Assembly (NCBI GenBank): GCA_905234495.1 | Contig: CAJOHE010000006.1 | Span: 51,942-115,941 of the forward strand | Source of the DNA: an uncultured Eubacterium sp. | GTDB lineage: Bacteria; Bacillota; Clostridia; Oscillospirales; Acutalibacteraceae | Reading direction: 5' to 3' | Length of the DNA: 64,000 nucleotides | Shown: one piece after another, positions 23,877 through 33,195 of the stretch | How the letters are laid out: each line of letters starts with the position of its first letter | Position numbering within the stretch: the first letter of the stretch is position 1 | Notes under the pieces: model-generated | The model's database searches: none | What the model saw: the letters and a program-made list of their open reading frames with translations, nothing else | Told to the model about the DNA's origin: nothing | Position numbers and translations under genes: made by a program

Positions 23877-25157
23877 ATGAGTTATAAATTTGAAACATTA
23901 CAGATACACACCGGTCAGGAACAGGCTGACCCCGCAACCGACGCAAGAGCGGTTCCGATTTATCAGACAACATCCTACGTATTTCACAATTCACAGCACG
24001 CCGCAGACCGTTTCGGCCTTGCCGACGCGGGAAATATCTACGGCAGACTTACAAACTCAACGCAGGACGTTCTCGAAAAGAGAGTTGCGGCGCTTGAGGG
24101 CGGAAGCGCGGCGCTTGCGGTGGCTTCGGGCGCAGCTGCAATCAGTTACACTATCGAGGCTCTTGCCGCAAACGGCGGTCATATCGTGGCTCAGAAGACA
24201 ATCTACGGCGGAAGCTACAACCTGCTTTCCCACACTCTTCCTCAATACGGTATTGACACAACCTTTGTAGACGCGCATAATATAGATGAGATTGAAGGCG
24301 CAATCAAAGACAACACCCGCGCGATTTATCTTGAAACTCTCGGCAATCCCGGAAGCGATATTCCCGACATCGAGGCTATCGCCAAGCTTGCCCACAGCTA
24401 CGGACTTCCCGTTGTTGTTGACAACACCTTCGGCACCCCCTACCTCATCAGACCTATCGAGTACGGCGCCGACATCGTTGTTCATTCGGCGACAAAGTTC
24501 CTCGGCGGTCACGGCACTACCCTCGGCGGAATCATCGTTGAGTCGGGCAAATTTGACTGGAAGGCAAGCGGAAAGTATCCGAATATTGCAGACGCAAACC
24601 CAAGCTATCACGGCGTTTCGTTCTACGACGCAGTGGGCCCCGCAGCGTTCGTTACATACATCAGGGCAATCCTGCTTCGCGACACGGGCGCGGCTATCTC
24701 GCCGTTCAACGCTTTCCTGCTCTTACAGGGCATCGAAACCCTTTCGTTAAGGCTTGAAAGACACGCGGAAAACACAAAGAAGGTTGTTGAATATCTCAGC
24801 TCTCACCCCCAGGTTGAAAGCGTGAGCCACCCTTCCCTTCCCGACCATCCCGACCACGCCCTTTACGAGAAGTATTTCCCAAACGGCGGCGCGTCAATCT
24901 TTACCTTTAACATCAAGGGCGGTCAGAAGGAAGCCTGGGCTTTCATCGACAATCTCAAAATCTTCTCGCTTCTTGCAAACGTTGCAGACGTGAAGAGCCT
25001 TGTAATCCACCCTGCTTCAACCACACATTCACAGCTCTCAACTGAAGAGCTCTCGGAACAGGGCATATTTGAAAACACAATCCGTCTTTCAATAGGCACA
25101 GAGCATATTGACGACATTATTGAAGATTTGGACAACGCATTTAAGGAGGCAAAATAA
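23877..25157 (+). CDS. O-acetylhomoserine/O-acetylserine sulfhydrylase
   Basis: 426-residue Cys/Met-metabolism PLP enzyme. FETLQIHTGQEQADPATDAR, IYQTTSYVF, YGRLTNSTQDVLEKRVAALEGG, and the PLP lysine in VVHSATKFLGGHGT. Bulky C-terminal part LVIHPASTTHSQL is typical of O-acetylhomoserine sulfhydrylases, which combine O-acetylhomoserine and sulfide to homocysteine. The true start ATG 23877 lies one base behind the iscU stop; the reading frame is open further upstream but overlaps iscU. It ends on the start codon of cysK (TAATG). Substrate preference is not certain from sequence. Confidence 0.92.
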   Translation: MSYKFETLQIHTGQEQADPATDARAVPIYQTTSYVFHNSQHAADRFGLADAGNIYGRLTNSTQDVLEKRVAALEGGSAALAVASGAAAISYTIEALAANGGHIVAQKTIYGGSYNLLSHTLPQYGIDTTFVDAHNIDEIEGAIKDNTRAIYLETLGNPGSDIPDIEAIAKLAHSYGLPVVVDNTFGTPYLIRPIEYGADIVVHSATKFLGGHGTTLGGIIVESGKFDWKASGKYPNIADANPSYHGVSFYDAVGPAAFVTYIRAILLRDTGAAISPFNAFLLLQGIETLSLRLERHAENTKKVVEYLSSHPQVESVSHPSLPDHPDHALYEKYFPNGGASIFTFNIKGGQKEAWAFIDNLKIFSLLANVADVKSLVIHPASTTHSQLSTEELSEQGIFENTIRLSIGTEHIDDIIEDLDNAFKEAK

Positions 25158-26089
25158 TGGCTAACATCTATAAAGGCGCGGCTGAACTCATAGGAAACAC
25201 ACCGCTTGTTGAAGTAACCAACATTGAAAAGGAACTCGGCCTGAAGGCTACGGTTCTTGTTAAACTCGAATATTTCAATCCCGCAGGAAGCGTTAAGGAC
25301 AGAATTGCAAAGGCAATGATTGAGGACGCCGAGGCAAAGGGACTTCTCAAAGAGGGCTCGGTTATCATTGAGCCGACCTCGGGCAACACGGGTATCGGCC
25401 TTGCGGCTATCGCAGCTGCAAAGGGCTACAGAATCATTCTCACAATGCCCGAAACGATGAGCGTTGAGAGAAGAAACATCCTCAAGGCTTACGGTGCTGA
25501 AATCGTTCTCACCGAGGGCGCAAAGGGTATGAAGGGCGCAATCGCAAAGGCTGACGAGCTCGCCGCCGAAATCGAAGGCAGCTTCATCCCCGGTCAGTTC
25601 GTAAACCCCGCAAACCCCGCAATCCACAGAGCTACGACGGGCCCCGAAATCTGGAAGGACACCGACGGCGCGGTTGACGTTTTCATCGCAGGCGTAGGCA
25701 CGGGCGGAACGGTAACCGGCACGGGCGAATATCTCAAATCACAGAAGCCTGCGGTTAAGGTTATCGCGGTTGAACCCGAAACCTCACCCGTTCTTTCAAA
25801 GGGTACCCCCGGCGCTCACAAGATTCAGGGAATCGGCGCGGGCTTCGTTCCCGACGTGCTCAACACGGACGTTTACGACGAGGTTATCACATCGTCAAAC
25901 GAGGCGGCGTTTGAGGCTTCAAAGCTTCTTGCAAAGAAGGAAGGCATCAGCGTAGGTATTTCTTCGGGCGCGGCTCTCAATACGGCTATCGAGCTTGCAA
26001 AGAAGGACGAATACGCGGGCAAAACAATCGTTGCTCTTCTTCCCGACAGCGGCGACAGATACTATTCCACCCCGTTATTTACGGAATAA
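25157..26089 (+). CDS. cysK: Cysteine synthase (O-acetylserine sulfhydrylase)
   Basis: 310 residues, making cysteine from O-acetylserine and sulfide. IYKGAAELIGNTPLVEV, PLP lysine in NPAGSVKDRIA, PTSGNTGIGLA, phosphate loop GVGTGGTVTGTGEYL, and PEGISVG-like KKEGISVGISSGAAL. It supplies the cysteine that IscS consumes, so the operon couples cysteine synthesis to Fe-S assembly under one Rrf2 regulator. It ends just before a terminator. No cysE (serine acetyltransferase) is seen. Confidence 0.96.
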   Translation: MANIYKGAAELIGNTPLVEVTNIEKELGLKATVLVKLEYFNPAGSVKDRIAKAMIEDAEAKGLLKEGSVIIEPTSGNTGIGLAAIAAAKGYRIILTMPETMSVERRNILKAYGAEIVLTEGAKGMKGAIAKADELAAEIEGSFIPGQFVNPANPAIHRATTGPEIWKDTDGAVDVFIAGVGTGGTVTGTGEYLKSQKPAVKVIAVEPETSPVLSKGTPGAHKIQGIGAGFVPDVLNTDVYDEVITSSNEAAFEASKLLAKKEGISVGISSGAALNTAIELAKKDEYAGKTIVALLPDSGDRYYSTPLFTE

Positions 26090-26100
26090 CAAGGCATAAC

Positions 26101-26131
26101 AAAAAGCGTTCACCAAATGGTGAACGCTTTT
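26101..26131 (+). terminator. Intrinsic terminator between cysK and the NlpC/P60 gene
   Basis: AAAAAGCGTTCACC-AAAT-GGTGAACGCTTTT; symmetric with A and T runs, so it probably serves both convergent genes. Confidence 0.85.
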
Positions 26132-26141
26132 ATTATTTGTT

Positions 26142-27599
26142 TTACGGATTAGTACAAACGCCCGACTTGTTGAAGTGGTAGGTCTTGCCCTTGTAATCAA
26201 GGCTGTCGTATCTCATCTGTCCCTCTTCCTCGAGGTAATACCACTTGTCGTCGTCCTTGAGCCAGCCCGTCTTCATTCTGCCCGATGAGAGCATATAGTA
26301 CCAGCTTCCGCCTATCTTGCGCCAGCCTGTAACCATTGCGCCCTGACCGTCCATATAGTACCAGTAGTTGCCGAGCTTTTTCCAGCCCGTCTGCATTGAG
26401 CCGTCGGTATTGAGATAGTACCAGACGTCCTTGATTTTCTGCCAGCCGGTCTGCATAACGCCGCTCGAATTCATATAGTACCACTTGTTATTGACCTTCG
26501 TCCAGCCCGTAGCCATCGGACCCGTTGAAAGGTAGTACCACTGATTTTTCTGCTTGAGCCAGCCCTTCTTCATAACGTTGTCGCTGCCGAAGTAGTACCA
26601 CTTAGCCGAATAGCGAACCCAGCCCTTGGCAAGGTATTCGTTGTTGAGGCCGAGGTAAACTTTGCCGTCCTTATCGTAAGCCCAGCCGTCGAGAAGAATG
26701 ACTTCCTTGTATTCCTCAACGGGGATATCGCCGTCGCCCTCGCCGACCGTTTCAATCAGAACGGTTGCGCGAAGCTGGTCAATCGAATCAACCTGCTTGC
26801 CAACGCTCAGCGACTTGCTCGCGCTGCGCTGCCTTGTTGCAACCTCGTTATAGGGCACGGCGTAAACCGTGATATTATACGTTCCGGGAACGCCTATTTT
26901 GTAGGTGTAGGTGCTCTTGGTAACGTCCCTGTCGGCGGTCGTTACGTCGGCGTAAACCTCGTTTGTAAGGGAGTTTGTAATCGTGAGATGATAGTTTCTG
27001 AAATCGGTTTCGCTCGAGGTCTGATCCCACGAAATAGTCACTTTGCTTCCGACCTCGTAGGAATCCTTGTCGAGCTTGATTTTCGGCACGGTCATAACGC
27101 CCTCGAGAGCCGGGGTGCTTGACACGCCGTTTACGCGGATAACCTTGTAGTCGCCGTTTGACGGCCATATGGGCTGTTCAACAACGCCCTTGCTCGGGTT
27201 TGCAGCGTCTACGAGGAAGCCCCGCATTGTGCCGTTATAGTTGAATATTCCCGTGTAGATACCGATGTGACCGTACCAGCAGATAAGGTCGCCGGGAACG
27301 GCTTTCGTGTAGCTGTTTGTTGCAATAACGGTTCCGTATTTTGTAGGGTTGCCGTAAATGTCGTAGGTTGAATGAGGAAGCGAGATGCCGAATTTTGCAA
27401 AGACGTACATCGTGAGTCCCGAACAGTCGAACTCGTCGGGGCCTGCTGCGCCCGAAACATACCTTTTGCCTATGTGCTTTCTCGCCTCAGCGACTATCTG
27501 ATCACCTGTTACATTTGCTGCTGATGCACTCATTTCCATTCCTGCCGTGACGCTTAAAAGCATTAATACGGCAAGGAAAAGGCTGCATAGCTTTTTCAT
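26142..27599 (-). CDS. Secreted NlpC/P60 peptidoglycan hydrolase with cell-wall-binding repeats
   Basis: 485 residues. Signal peptide (LCSLFLAVLMLLSVTAGMEM, cleavage after A-S-A), then an NlpC/P60 domain (about 30-150) with catalytic Cys in FDCSGLTMY (residue 59) and His in GHIGIYTG (111). A beta-sandwich-like spacer follows (about 165-270; TWSDQTSS-like KVTISWDQTSSETDF), then about nine choline/cell-wall repeats to the end KTYHFNKSGVCTNP. It is expected to cut stem peptides of peptidoglycan. ATG 27599 with AAGGAG is the start; the GTG at 27611 lies inside the ribosome site. The closing motif is shared with the proteins at 14811 and 27739. Confidence 0.93.
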   Translation of the reverse strand: MKKLCSLFLAVLMLLSVTAGMEMSASAANVTGDQIVAEARKHIGKRYVSGAAGPDEFDCSGLTMYVFAKFGISLPHSTYDIYGNPTKYGTVIATNSYTKAVPGDLICWYGHIGIYTGIFNYNGTMRGFLVDAANPSKGVVEQPIWPSNGDYKVIRVNGVSSTPALEGVMTVPKIKLDKDSYEVGSKVTISWDQTSSETDFRNYHLTITNSLTNEVYADVTTADRDVTKSTYTYKIGVPGTYNITVYAVPYNEVATRQRSASKSLSVGKQVDSIDQLRATVLIETVGEGDGDIPVEEYKEVILLDGWAYDKDGKVYLGLNNEYLAKGWVRYSAKWYYFGSDNVMKKGWLKQKNQWYYLSTGPMATGWTKVNNKWYYMNSSGVMQTGWQKIKDVWYYLNTDGSMQTGWKKLGNYWYYMDGQGAMVTGWRKIGGSWYYMLSSGRMKTGWLKDDDKWYYLEEEGQMRYDSLDYKGKTYHFNKSGVCTNP

Positions 27600-27634
27600 A
27601 ACAAAATGCACTCCTTATAAATTTACTGCATAAT

Positions 27635-27663
27635 ATTTTACTACAAAATACGAGCTAAGTCAA
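27635..27663 (-). promoter_or_regulatory. Promoter of the NlpC/P60 gene
   Basis: Minus strand TTGACT (27663-27658), 17 bases, TAAAAT (27640-27635). Confidence 0.65.
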
Positions 27664-27696
27664 CTTTACGGGGGGATTATTTACAATTATACAATA

Positions 27697-27725
27697 GAAA
27701 AAGGGGGACGGTTTTCCGTCCCCCA
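27697..27725 (-). terminator. Intrinsic terminator of the 1296-residue wall protein gene
   Basis: GGGGGACGG-TTTT-CCGTCCCCC stem, followed on the minus strand by TTTTT. Confidence 0.8.
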
Positions 27726-27738
27726 ACATAGTGTATTA

Positions 27739-30700
27739 TTACGGATTGAGGCAAACGCCGCTTGCGTTGAACTTATAGGTTTTTGAGCCTATTTTCTTTG
27801 ATGTGTTTGCAAGCATCTTGCCCGATGATTCAAAGTAATACCACTTGCCGCCCGACTTGAGCCAGCCCGTCTGCATTACGCCCGAGGCATTGAAATAATA
27901 CCACGCGCTGCCTGACTTCTGCCAGCCTGTGAGCATTGCGCCGCCGGAATTGAACAGGTACCACTTGTTGCTGATTTTCTGCCAGCCGGTAACCATAATT
28001 CCGTCCGTGCCGAAATAGTACCACTTATTTGAAATCTTCTGCCAGCTTGTAACCATTGCGCCGTCGGTTCCGAGATAGTACCACTTGTTTGAAATCTTCT
28101 GCCAGCTCTTGAGCATCTTGCCCGTGGAATCGAAGTAATACCACTTGCCGCCGGACTTGAGCCAGCCCTTGCGCATTGAGCAGTCGCTGTTGAAGAAATA
28201 CCAGTTGCCCTCAATCTGCTTCCAGCCCTTGGCTGCGCCCGATTCCTGAAGGTAATAGGTCTTGCCGTTTATGTCTGCAAAGGTATTGAATACCATAAAG
28301 TATTCGCCCGGATAGAAGAAGTAGAGCTTGCCGTCGATTGTCTGGAAGTTTTCCTGAAGGGCGCCGTTCCTGTCGGTGAAGTACCAGTTATAATAACCGT
28401 CGTCATAGGTAATCTTGAAGAGACCGCAGTACATAACGCCGTCTTCATCGAAGCAGTATCTCTTGCCCTTTATATCCTGCATACCCGTTACGGGCTCGCC
28501 GTTTACGAAATAGTACCAATCGTCTCCGTCCTGCTTCCAGCCGTTGCGGGTTGCGAGGATAATCTGAGCCTCTGCAAACGCGCCCATATAGCCAACCGAG
28601 AAGCTGTGAGCGCCAACGCCCCAAGGAGCCATATCCTGGTCGTCAATGATGGTGAAATCGTTTCTGTTAAGAGCCTTGCCGTCCGCAGTGAAGAACCAGA
28701 GTGAGCTCTCCTCATTCGGGTCGAAGTCGCAGGTGTAAACCTCTCTTCTCTCCTGTGCGGTGCCGCCGTTATAGATAACGGTAAGCTTGTTGCCAATCTG
28801 CAGAACCGCGTAATTGAGGTCGTAAACCTGAACAGGCGGTGCCGACGGGTCGGCATATCTTTCAATCATATTCTCGCCTTCAAAGAAGGTGGGGTTGCCG
28901 TTCTTGTACTGGAAGAGTAATCCTGTTACATCGTTGCCCGTTACGGTAACGGTAGCGGTAGCAGAGCGTCCGCCGTAAAGAACGTTAATCTGATGACTGC
29001 CCACGCCCCAGTGGTTAGCATACTGGGTGTCCGTGCATTCAAGCGTCCACGGAAGGAAGCTGTCGGAAGCGTCGTTCTGATTTACAAACTGAATATCAAC
29101 AAAACCGTCGCCGTGGTCAATCTCTGTTGCAACATAGGTAACGTCGCCGCGCGCGTCGTCATAGTGAGCTACAAGAGTATTGCCGACCTGGCTAAGAAGC
29201 TCGTTCTCATAGTTGTAGTGATAGTATTCGTTTTCATTCGCGTCAACACGGTAGCTGCCGTGGGTGTTCTGAGTAACCGAATACGGCTGCGCAAGAGTGA
29301 AATCAATACTTTCAGGTCCGCTGAGAACCGTAAAGGTAACGTTTGCGGTTGCAGCGTCGCCTATCTCAATCGGGACGGTATTTTCGCCGATTGTAAACGG
29401 AGTTTCCTCCTGGTCAAAGTCATTCGGATATCTAATCCAGTCTTCAAACCTGGTTCCGTCCTTTGCAAAGAAATCAGTTGACGGCTGTCCGGGATAATTC
29501 GGGTCCTCGTAGCGCTCGCAGGTGAACACCTGAGATTCGTATCCCTCGGGGAAATTGAGTGTGAATTTGTTTCCGGGCTCATAGATATTAGGAAGGTCGT
29601 AAACGTAGGTTTCGCCTTCATAATAACCGCCCTGATTTTCAGTAAAGGTTGTGCTTGTTCCCTCTGCAAACTCAAAGGTTGCACTTGTCGGTGCGGGATG
29701 AATAAAGAAGTTGTAAGGAATTCTGAAGCTGCCCGCAACAACATAGTAGGTGTTGTTGCCAACTTTCCAGTGGTCCTCTCTCTGGTTCGATTCCATATAG
29801 ATGCTAACATTTGCAGGATTGCCGTTCGCGTCAACAAACTCATCAAAGGAACCATCGTCATCAACATCTGCCATATGATAAACAACGTCATCCTGATTAT
29901 GGTATTTGAAGGTTACAGTTACGCCTTCTTCGTAAATGCTCGGAACCCAATACGCATAGTAATCCTGTTCATCGTCGTCAACTTCCCATTGGCCGTTTGT
30001 GTTTTCAATGGCAAAGCCGTTGCCGTTGAAGCCTGTTATCTGAACATCGTAAGGTCCTTCAAGAACGGTAAAGGTGTACGCCTTTGAAAGGTTGCCGACC
30101 TCAATATAGTAGGTGTTGTTGCCGACTGTCCAGTGGTTGCTGTCCTGGCCGTCCATAACGCGTACATTTGCGTTTAACTCATTACCCTGAGAGTCAACCC
30201 ATTTCCACTCGGTATAATCGCCATTGGGATGATAAGTTCCCTGTGCGTAATATGTAGCGTCGGGGCTGTTTGCATACTTGAGTGTAATAGCAACGCCGTC
30301 CTCAAAAAGACTCGGAGTCCAGTAGTAAAAATACTGCTCGTTATTGTCGTCGGTTTTCCAGTAACCGTTTGTGTTTTCCATTGCACTGCCCGAATCGTAG
30401 CCCGTGATTTCAAAATCATTCGGCGCCTCGGTTACCGTAAAGGTGTAATCGGGAGTAGCTATACCGTAAACCTCAAAGTGATAGGTGTGTTCGCCTATGC
30501 CCCACGGAGTTTCGTCCTGACCGTCAACGGTGAGAATATACTCGGGAAGCTCCGTGCCCTCGCCGTCAACAAATGCCCAGTAGTCATAATCGTATAAATC
30601 GTTATGCTTTAGCTGAGCGGTATAAACAACGTCTTCCGCTTTTTCGTACTGAACAGTAAGAGTTACACCTTCGGATGCAAGCGACGGAACAATATAGCGG

Positions 30701-31629
30701 TAATGGCCGCTGCTCATATAACCGCCCGTGTTTTGCATTGCGCTGCCGTTTCCTGCATATCCCAAAACCTCAATGCCGTTTGGCTTTTCGGCAACGGTTA
30801 CATCAAAGGTTGCAGTATAATGCTTGAGATAGGTGAAGTCAACCTTATATGTGTTTCCGCCTTCCCACTTGTTAGTATAGCTCTGGTGATCGTCATATGA
30901 GAACTTTGTCTGGTCAACGATATTGCCATCCTCGTCCACAAATTCAGGCACATCGTAGCCGTAGTTGTTTTTAACATACTGACAGGTGAAAACAATGTCA
31001 TCATCGGCAGTGTGGAGTATAATCCTGTTGCCGACATTCATATAATCGAAGCGGTAGCAATCATAATACTCACCCGCATCATAGTCGTAACGCCTGTAAG
31101 TGTCGCCGCCCTCCGTAATGGTAATTGGAGCAAAATCAAGTTCGATAGAGGTTACGGGGTTCGGAGCAAATGTGAAGGTCTGTTCTGCTTCACGATAGCT
31201 TTCGCTTGCGCCGATAGCCACAGCGTAGGTGTACTGACCGTAGGTAAGCTGGTGGTCATAGCTCTGTTCATACTTGTAAACCGTACGGGCATCGTAAGAC
31301 GAATCAAGTTCATAGCCCGTGTCGGTGTTTACAAACGCACCGTAGCCGTGAGCCTCGGTTGTATCGTAATAATATACCTCGGGTTGTCCCTCGGCAAAAT
31401 TGAGTGTGAGCTCGTCACCCTCTTCAAATGACGGAACATTGTAGCACCACCATTCGCCGTAGGTGTAATCATCAACTATGTATCCGTCAGCGTACTCATA
31501 AATCACCTTGTCCGCATTTGCGGGTTCAAACTGAATTGAGTCCACTTCGCGTTCATCAGCAAAAACCGTCATAGGCATAACGGTGATTACCATAAGCGCA
31601 GCAAGTAAAACCGAAATAGCTTTTTTCAT
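27739..31629 (-). CDS. Large secreted repeat protein with C-terminal cell-wall-binding repeats
   Basis: 1296 residues. Signal peptide (AISVLLAALMVITVMPMTVFA). Then about eight tandem units of 110-130 residues (about 28-985), very rich in Tyr, Asp, Asn and Gly. Each unit has a start like EITGYDSGSAMENTNGYW, a middle with Y-W-x-P-S-L-x-E-x-G-V-x-x-T-L-x-Y, a Q-D-x-x-x-W-x-x-G-x-x-x-Y motif and an end such as TFTVLEGP. I do not recognise this unit; the pattern suggests beta-sandwich modules. Residues about 985-1296 are about 13 choline/cell-wall repeats. It is probably a surface adhesin or scaffold. The strongest repeats are units 3-5. No catalytic motif is visible. Confidence 0.88.
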   Translation of the reverse strand: MKKAISVLLAALMVITVMPMTVFADEREVDSIQFEPANADKVIYEYADGYIVDDYTYGEWWCYNVPSFEEGDELTLNFAEGQPEVYYYDTTEAHGYGAFVNTDTGYELDSSYDARTVYKYEQSYDHQLTYGQYTYAVAIGASESYREAEQTFTFAPNPVTSIELDFAPITITEGGDTYRRYDYDAGEYYDCYRFDYMNVGNRIILHTADDDIVFTCQYVKNNYGYDVPEFVDEDGNIVDQTKFSYDDHQSYTNKWEGGNTYKVDFTYLKHYTATFDVTVAEKPNGIEVLGYAGNGSAMQNTGGYMSSGHYRYIVPSLASEGVTLTVQYEKAEDVVYTAQLKHNDLYDYDYWAFVDGEGTELPEYILTVDGQDETPWGIGEHTYHFEVYGIATPDYTFTVTEAPNDFEITGYDSGSAMENTNGYWKTDDNNEQYFYYWTPSLFEDGVAITLKYANSPDATYYAQGTYHPNGDYTEWKWVDSQGNELNANVRVMDGQDSNHWTVGNNTYYIEVGNLSKAYTFTVLEGPYDVQITGFNGNGFAIENTNGQWEVDDDEQDYYAYWVPSIYEEGVTVTFKYHNQDDVVYHMADVDDDGSFDEFVDANGNPANVSIYMESNQREDHWKVGNNTYYVVAGSFRIPYNFFIHPAPTSATFEFAEGTSTTFTENQGGYYEGETYVYDLPNIYEPGNKFTLNFPEGYESQVFTCERYEDPNYPGQPSTDFFAKDGTRFEDWIRYPNDFDQEETPFTIGENTVPIEIGDAATANVTFTVLSGPESIDFTLAQPYSVTQNTHGSYRVDANENEYYHYNYENELLSQVGNTLVAHYDDARGDVTYVATEIDHGDGFVDIQFVNQNDASDSFLPWTLECTDTQYANHWGVGSHQINVLYGGRSATATVTVTGNDVTGLLFQYKNGNPTFFEGENMIERYADPSAPPVQVYDLNYAVLQIGNKLTVIYNGGTAQERREVYTCDFDPNEESSLWFFTADGKALNRNDFTIIDDQDMAPWGVGAHSFSVGYMGAFAEAQIILATRNGWKQDGDDWYYFVNGEPVTGMQDIKGKRYCFDEDGVMYCGLFKITYDDGYYNWYFTDRNGALQENFQTIDGKLYFFYPGEYFMVFNTFADINGKTYYLQESGAAKGWKQIEGNWYFFNSDCSMRKGWLKSGGKWYYFDSTGKMLKSWQKISNKWYYLGTDGAMVTSWQKISNKWYYFGTDGIMVTGWQKISNKWYLFNSGGAMLTGWQKSGSAWYYFNASGVMQTGWLKSGGKWYYFESSGKMLANTSKKIGSKTYKFNASGVCLNP

Positions 31630-31651
31630 AATATTCCTCCTTTTTTATTTT

Positions 31652-31680
31652 ATTATAACTTAATACATATTTTTAGTCAA
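31652..31680 (-). promoter_or_regulatory. Promoter of the 1296-residue wall protein gene
   Basis: Minus strand TTGACT (31680-31675), 17 bases, TATAAT (31657-31652), with AAGGAGG in front of the start codon. Confidence 0.7.
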
Positions 31681-31732
31681 TGCGAAAGTTTACCATTAAA
31701 TATCGGAATCCTTCTCTTGAATATGTCGGCTA

Positions 31733-33055
31733 TCACTTGATTTTAAATACGCTGTTGTAGCGCTTTGCCCATGCCTGAACAGCGCGGCGGCTGTAGTATC
31801 TCGGCAGGGTTTTGTTTACGCCCGTAAGAAGCGCAATATCTTTGCCGAGGCCGAGCACGAGCGAAACGAGCTTTTTGTTTTTAATCAGCGCCGAGGCTTT
31901 TCCGAGAAGCTCGGGGTTGACGTCAATAAGCGCGCCGCCGGGTTCGTCGGAAACCTGAAGCTCTTTTATCGTGATAATACCGCTTTCAAACAGATAGTCA
32001 AGCTGCTCGGTTGTGAGCTTTGCAAGAAGAAGCTTGATGAGAGCAAGCGAGGAAAGGCCGAAGCCGATTTTCGTCTGATAGTTATACTCGTAGTCCCAGA
32101 GGGTTTCGGCGGAATAGGTCTCGGTTTCGTCGGCAATAACCGTGTCGGCAAGAATTTTTGCCGCACGAAACGCATTGGCAATTCCCGAGCCGATAATCGG
32201 AACGGTCATAAACGCGCTGTCGCCTATTGCTGCGTAGCCGTCTGCCACCATTACGGCAAGGGTCTGCCTTACGGGAATCGTCACCATATCTCCGCCGCGA
32301 AGGAGCTCTCTGCCGAGCACGGGATTTTCTTTTCTGAAACGCTCAGCCTTTTCGAGCGCCCCGTCCTTTGTCAGCGGGCTGAACTCGCCGATAAGAATAT
32401 CGCTGTAATCCTCATCGTCCGCAACCCAGACGATGCCGAAAACGTCCTTGGGCATAAGGTAAACCTTGTATTTGTCGAATACCTCGCCTGCGTCCTCGCG
32501 GTTATAAAACGCTCTGTAAACGTAGAATTTTTCCATTTCGCCCATCTCTGCCTGAACGCCGCAGCACTCGGGAAGATTAGCGCGCACGGGGGAATTGCAG
32601 CCGCAGGCGTCAATAACAAGGTCGCCGAGAAAGTCGCCCTTGTCGGTCTTTATGCCGATAACCCTGTCGCCCGCCATAACGGGTGCAAGAATCTCGGTTT
32701 CATACACAAATTTCACCCCGGCATCCTCAGCAGCGGAAATGATGTAGTTGTATATTTCGCTGCGTTCCATTTTGATGTCGGTGTTTCCCGAATTATCGTC
32801 GTCGTTTCTGAGAATTATTCTCTCTGAAGGCGGAACAAAGCTCATATTTTCAAAGCTGAGCACCTTGTCCTCGGGCGGCATCGGAAGCCCTATGTCGCCA
32901 AACGCCTTGCTGTTGAATATGTCCGTCCAGTCGTAGCCCATATTCCCGCGGCTGTTCTTTTCGTAGACCGTTACGTCAAATCCTTCCTTGCTGAGAAGCA
33001 TAGCGCAGGCAATTCCGCCGTGTCCGCCTCCCGCAACAATAATCTTTTTTGCCAT
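31733..33055 (-). CDS. FAD-dependent oxidoreductase (geranylgeranyl reductase/monooxygenase-like)
   Basis: 440 residues. FAD-binding Rossmann start KIIVAGGGHGGIACAMLLSKEGFDVTV (residues 4-30), the DG-like motif and GYAAIGDSAFMTVPIIGSGI (about 277-296), the second flavin-binding segment of the group that includes geranylgeranyl reductases and PHBH-type hydroxylases. Unusual first glycine motif (GGGHGG rather than GxGxxG). Cytoplasmic, no signal peptide. It is monocistronic between the wall protein and tRNA-Pro. Substrate cannot be named. Confidence 0.8.
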   Translation of the reverse strand: MAKKIIVAGGGHGGIACAMLLSKEGFDVTVYEKNSRGNMGYDWTDIFNSKAFGDIGLPMPPEDKVLSFENMSFVPPSERIILRNDDDNSGNTDIKMERSEIYNYIISAAEDAGVKFVYETEILAPVMAGDRVIGIKTDKGDFLGDLVIDACGCNSPVRANLPECCGVQAEMGEMEKFYVYRAFYNREDAGEVFDKYKVYLMPKDVFGIVWVADDEDYSDILIGEFSPLTKDGALEKAERFRKENPVLGRELLRGGDMVTIPVRQTLAVMVADGYAAIGDSAFMTVPIIGSGIANAFRAAKILADTVIADETETYSAETLWDYEYNYQTKIGFGLSSLALIKLLLAKLTTEQLDYLFESGIITIKELQVSDEPGGALIDVNPELLGKASALIKNKKLVSLVLGLGKDIALLTGVNKTLPRYYSRRAVQAWAKRYNSVFKIK

Positions 33056-33159
33056 AAATATTACACCCTTTCGTGATTTTTTGCGTATAATCCACCGATT
33101 GTATTACAGAAATATTATACTACTATTATCTATTTATTGCAAATGGGATAAGTGAAAAA

Positions 33160-33195
33160 GAAAAACGCCGAGAGCATCGAGCTCTCGGCGTTTTT
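33160..33195. terminator. Symmetric terminator hairpin
   Basis: AAAAACGCCGAGAG-CATCGA-GCTCTCGGCGTTTTT, with A run and T run. No gene ends right here on either strand; it may close the tRNA-Pro transcript coming from the right. Confidence 0.6.

Noticed and set aside
14811..31629. Possible CRISPR array from regular repeats of about 60 bases
   Set aside because: The periodic DNA encodes 20-residue wall-binding repeats in frame; no constant repeat/variable spacer structure. No CRISPR array is seen anywhere in the window.
27739..31629. Reading the large repeat protein as a glycoside hydrolase or protease
   Set aside because: No catalytic motif could be found; the units are too alike and too Tyr/Asn-rich for an enzyme core.
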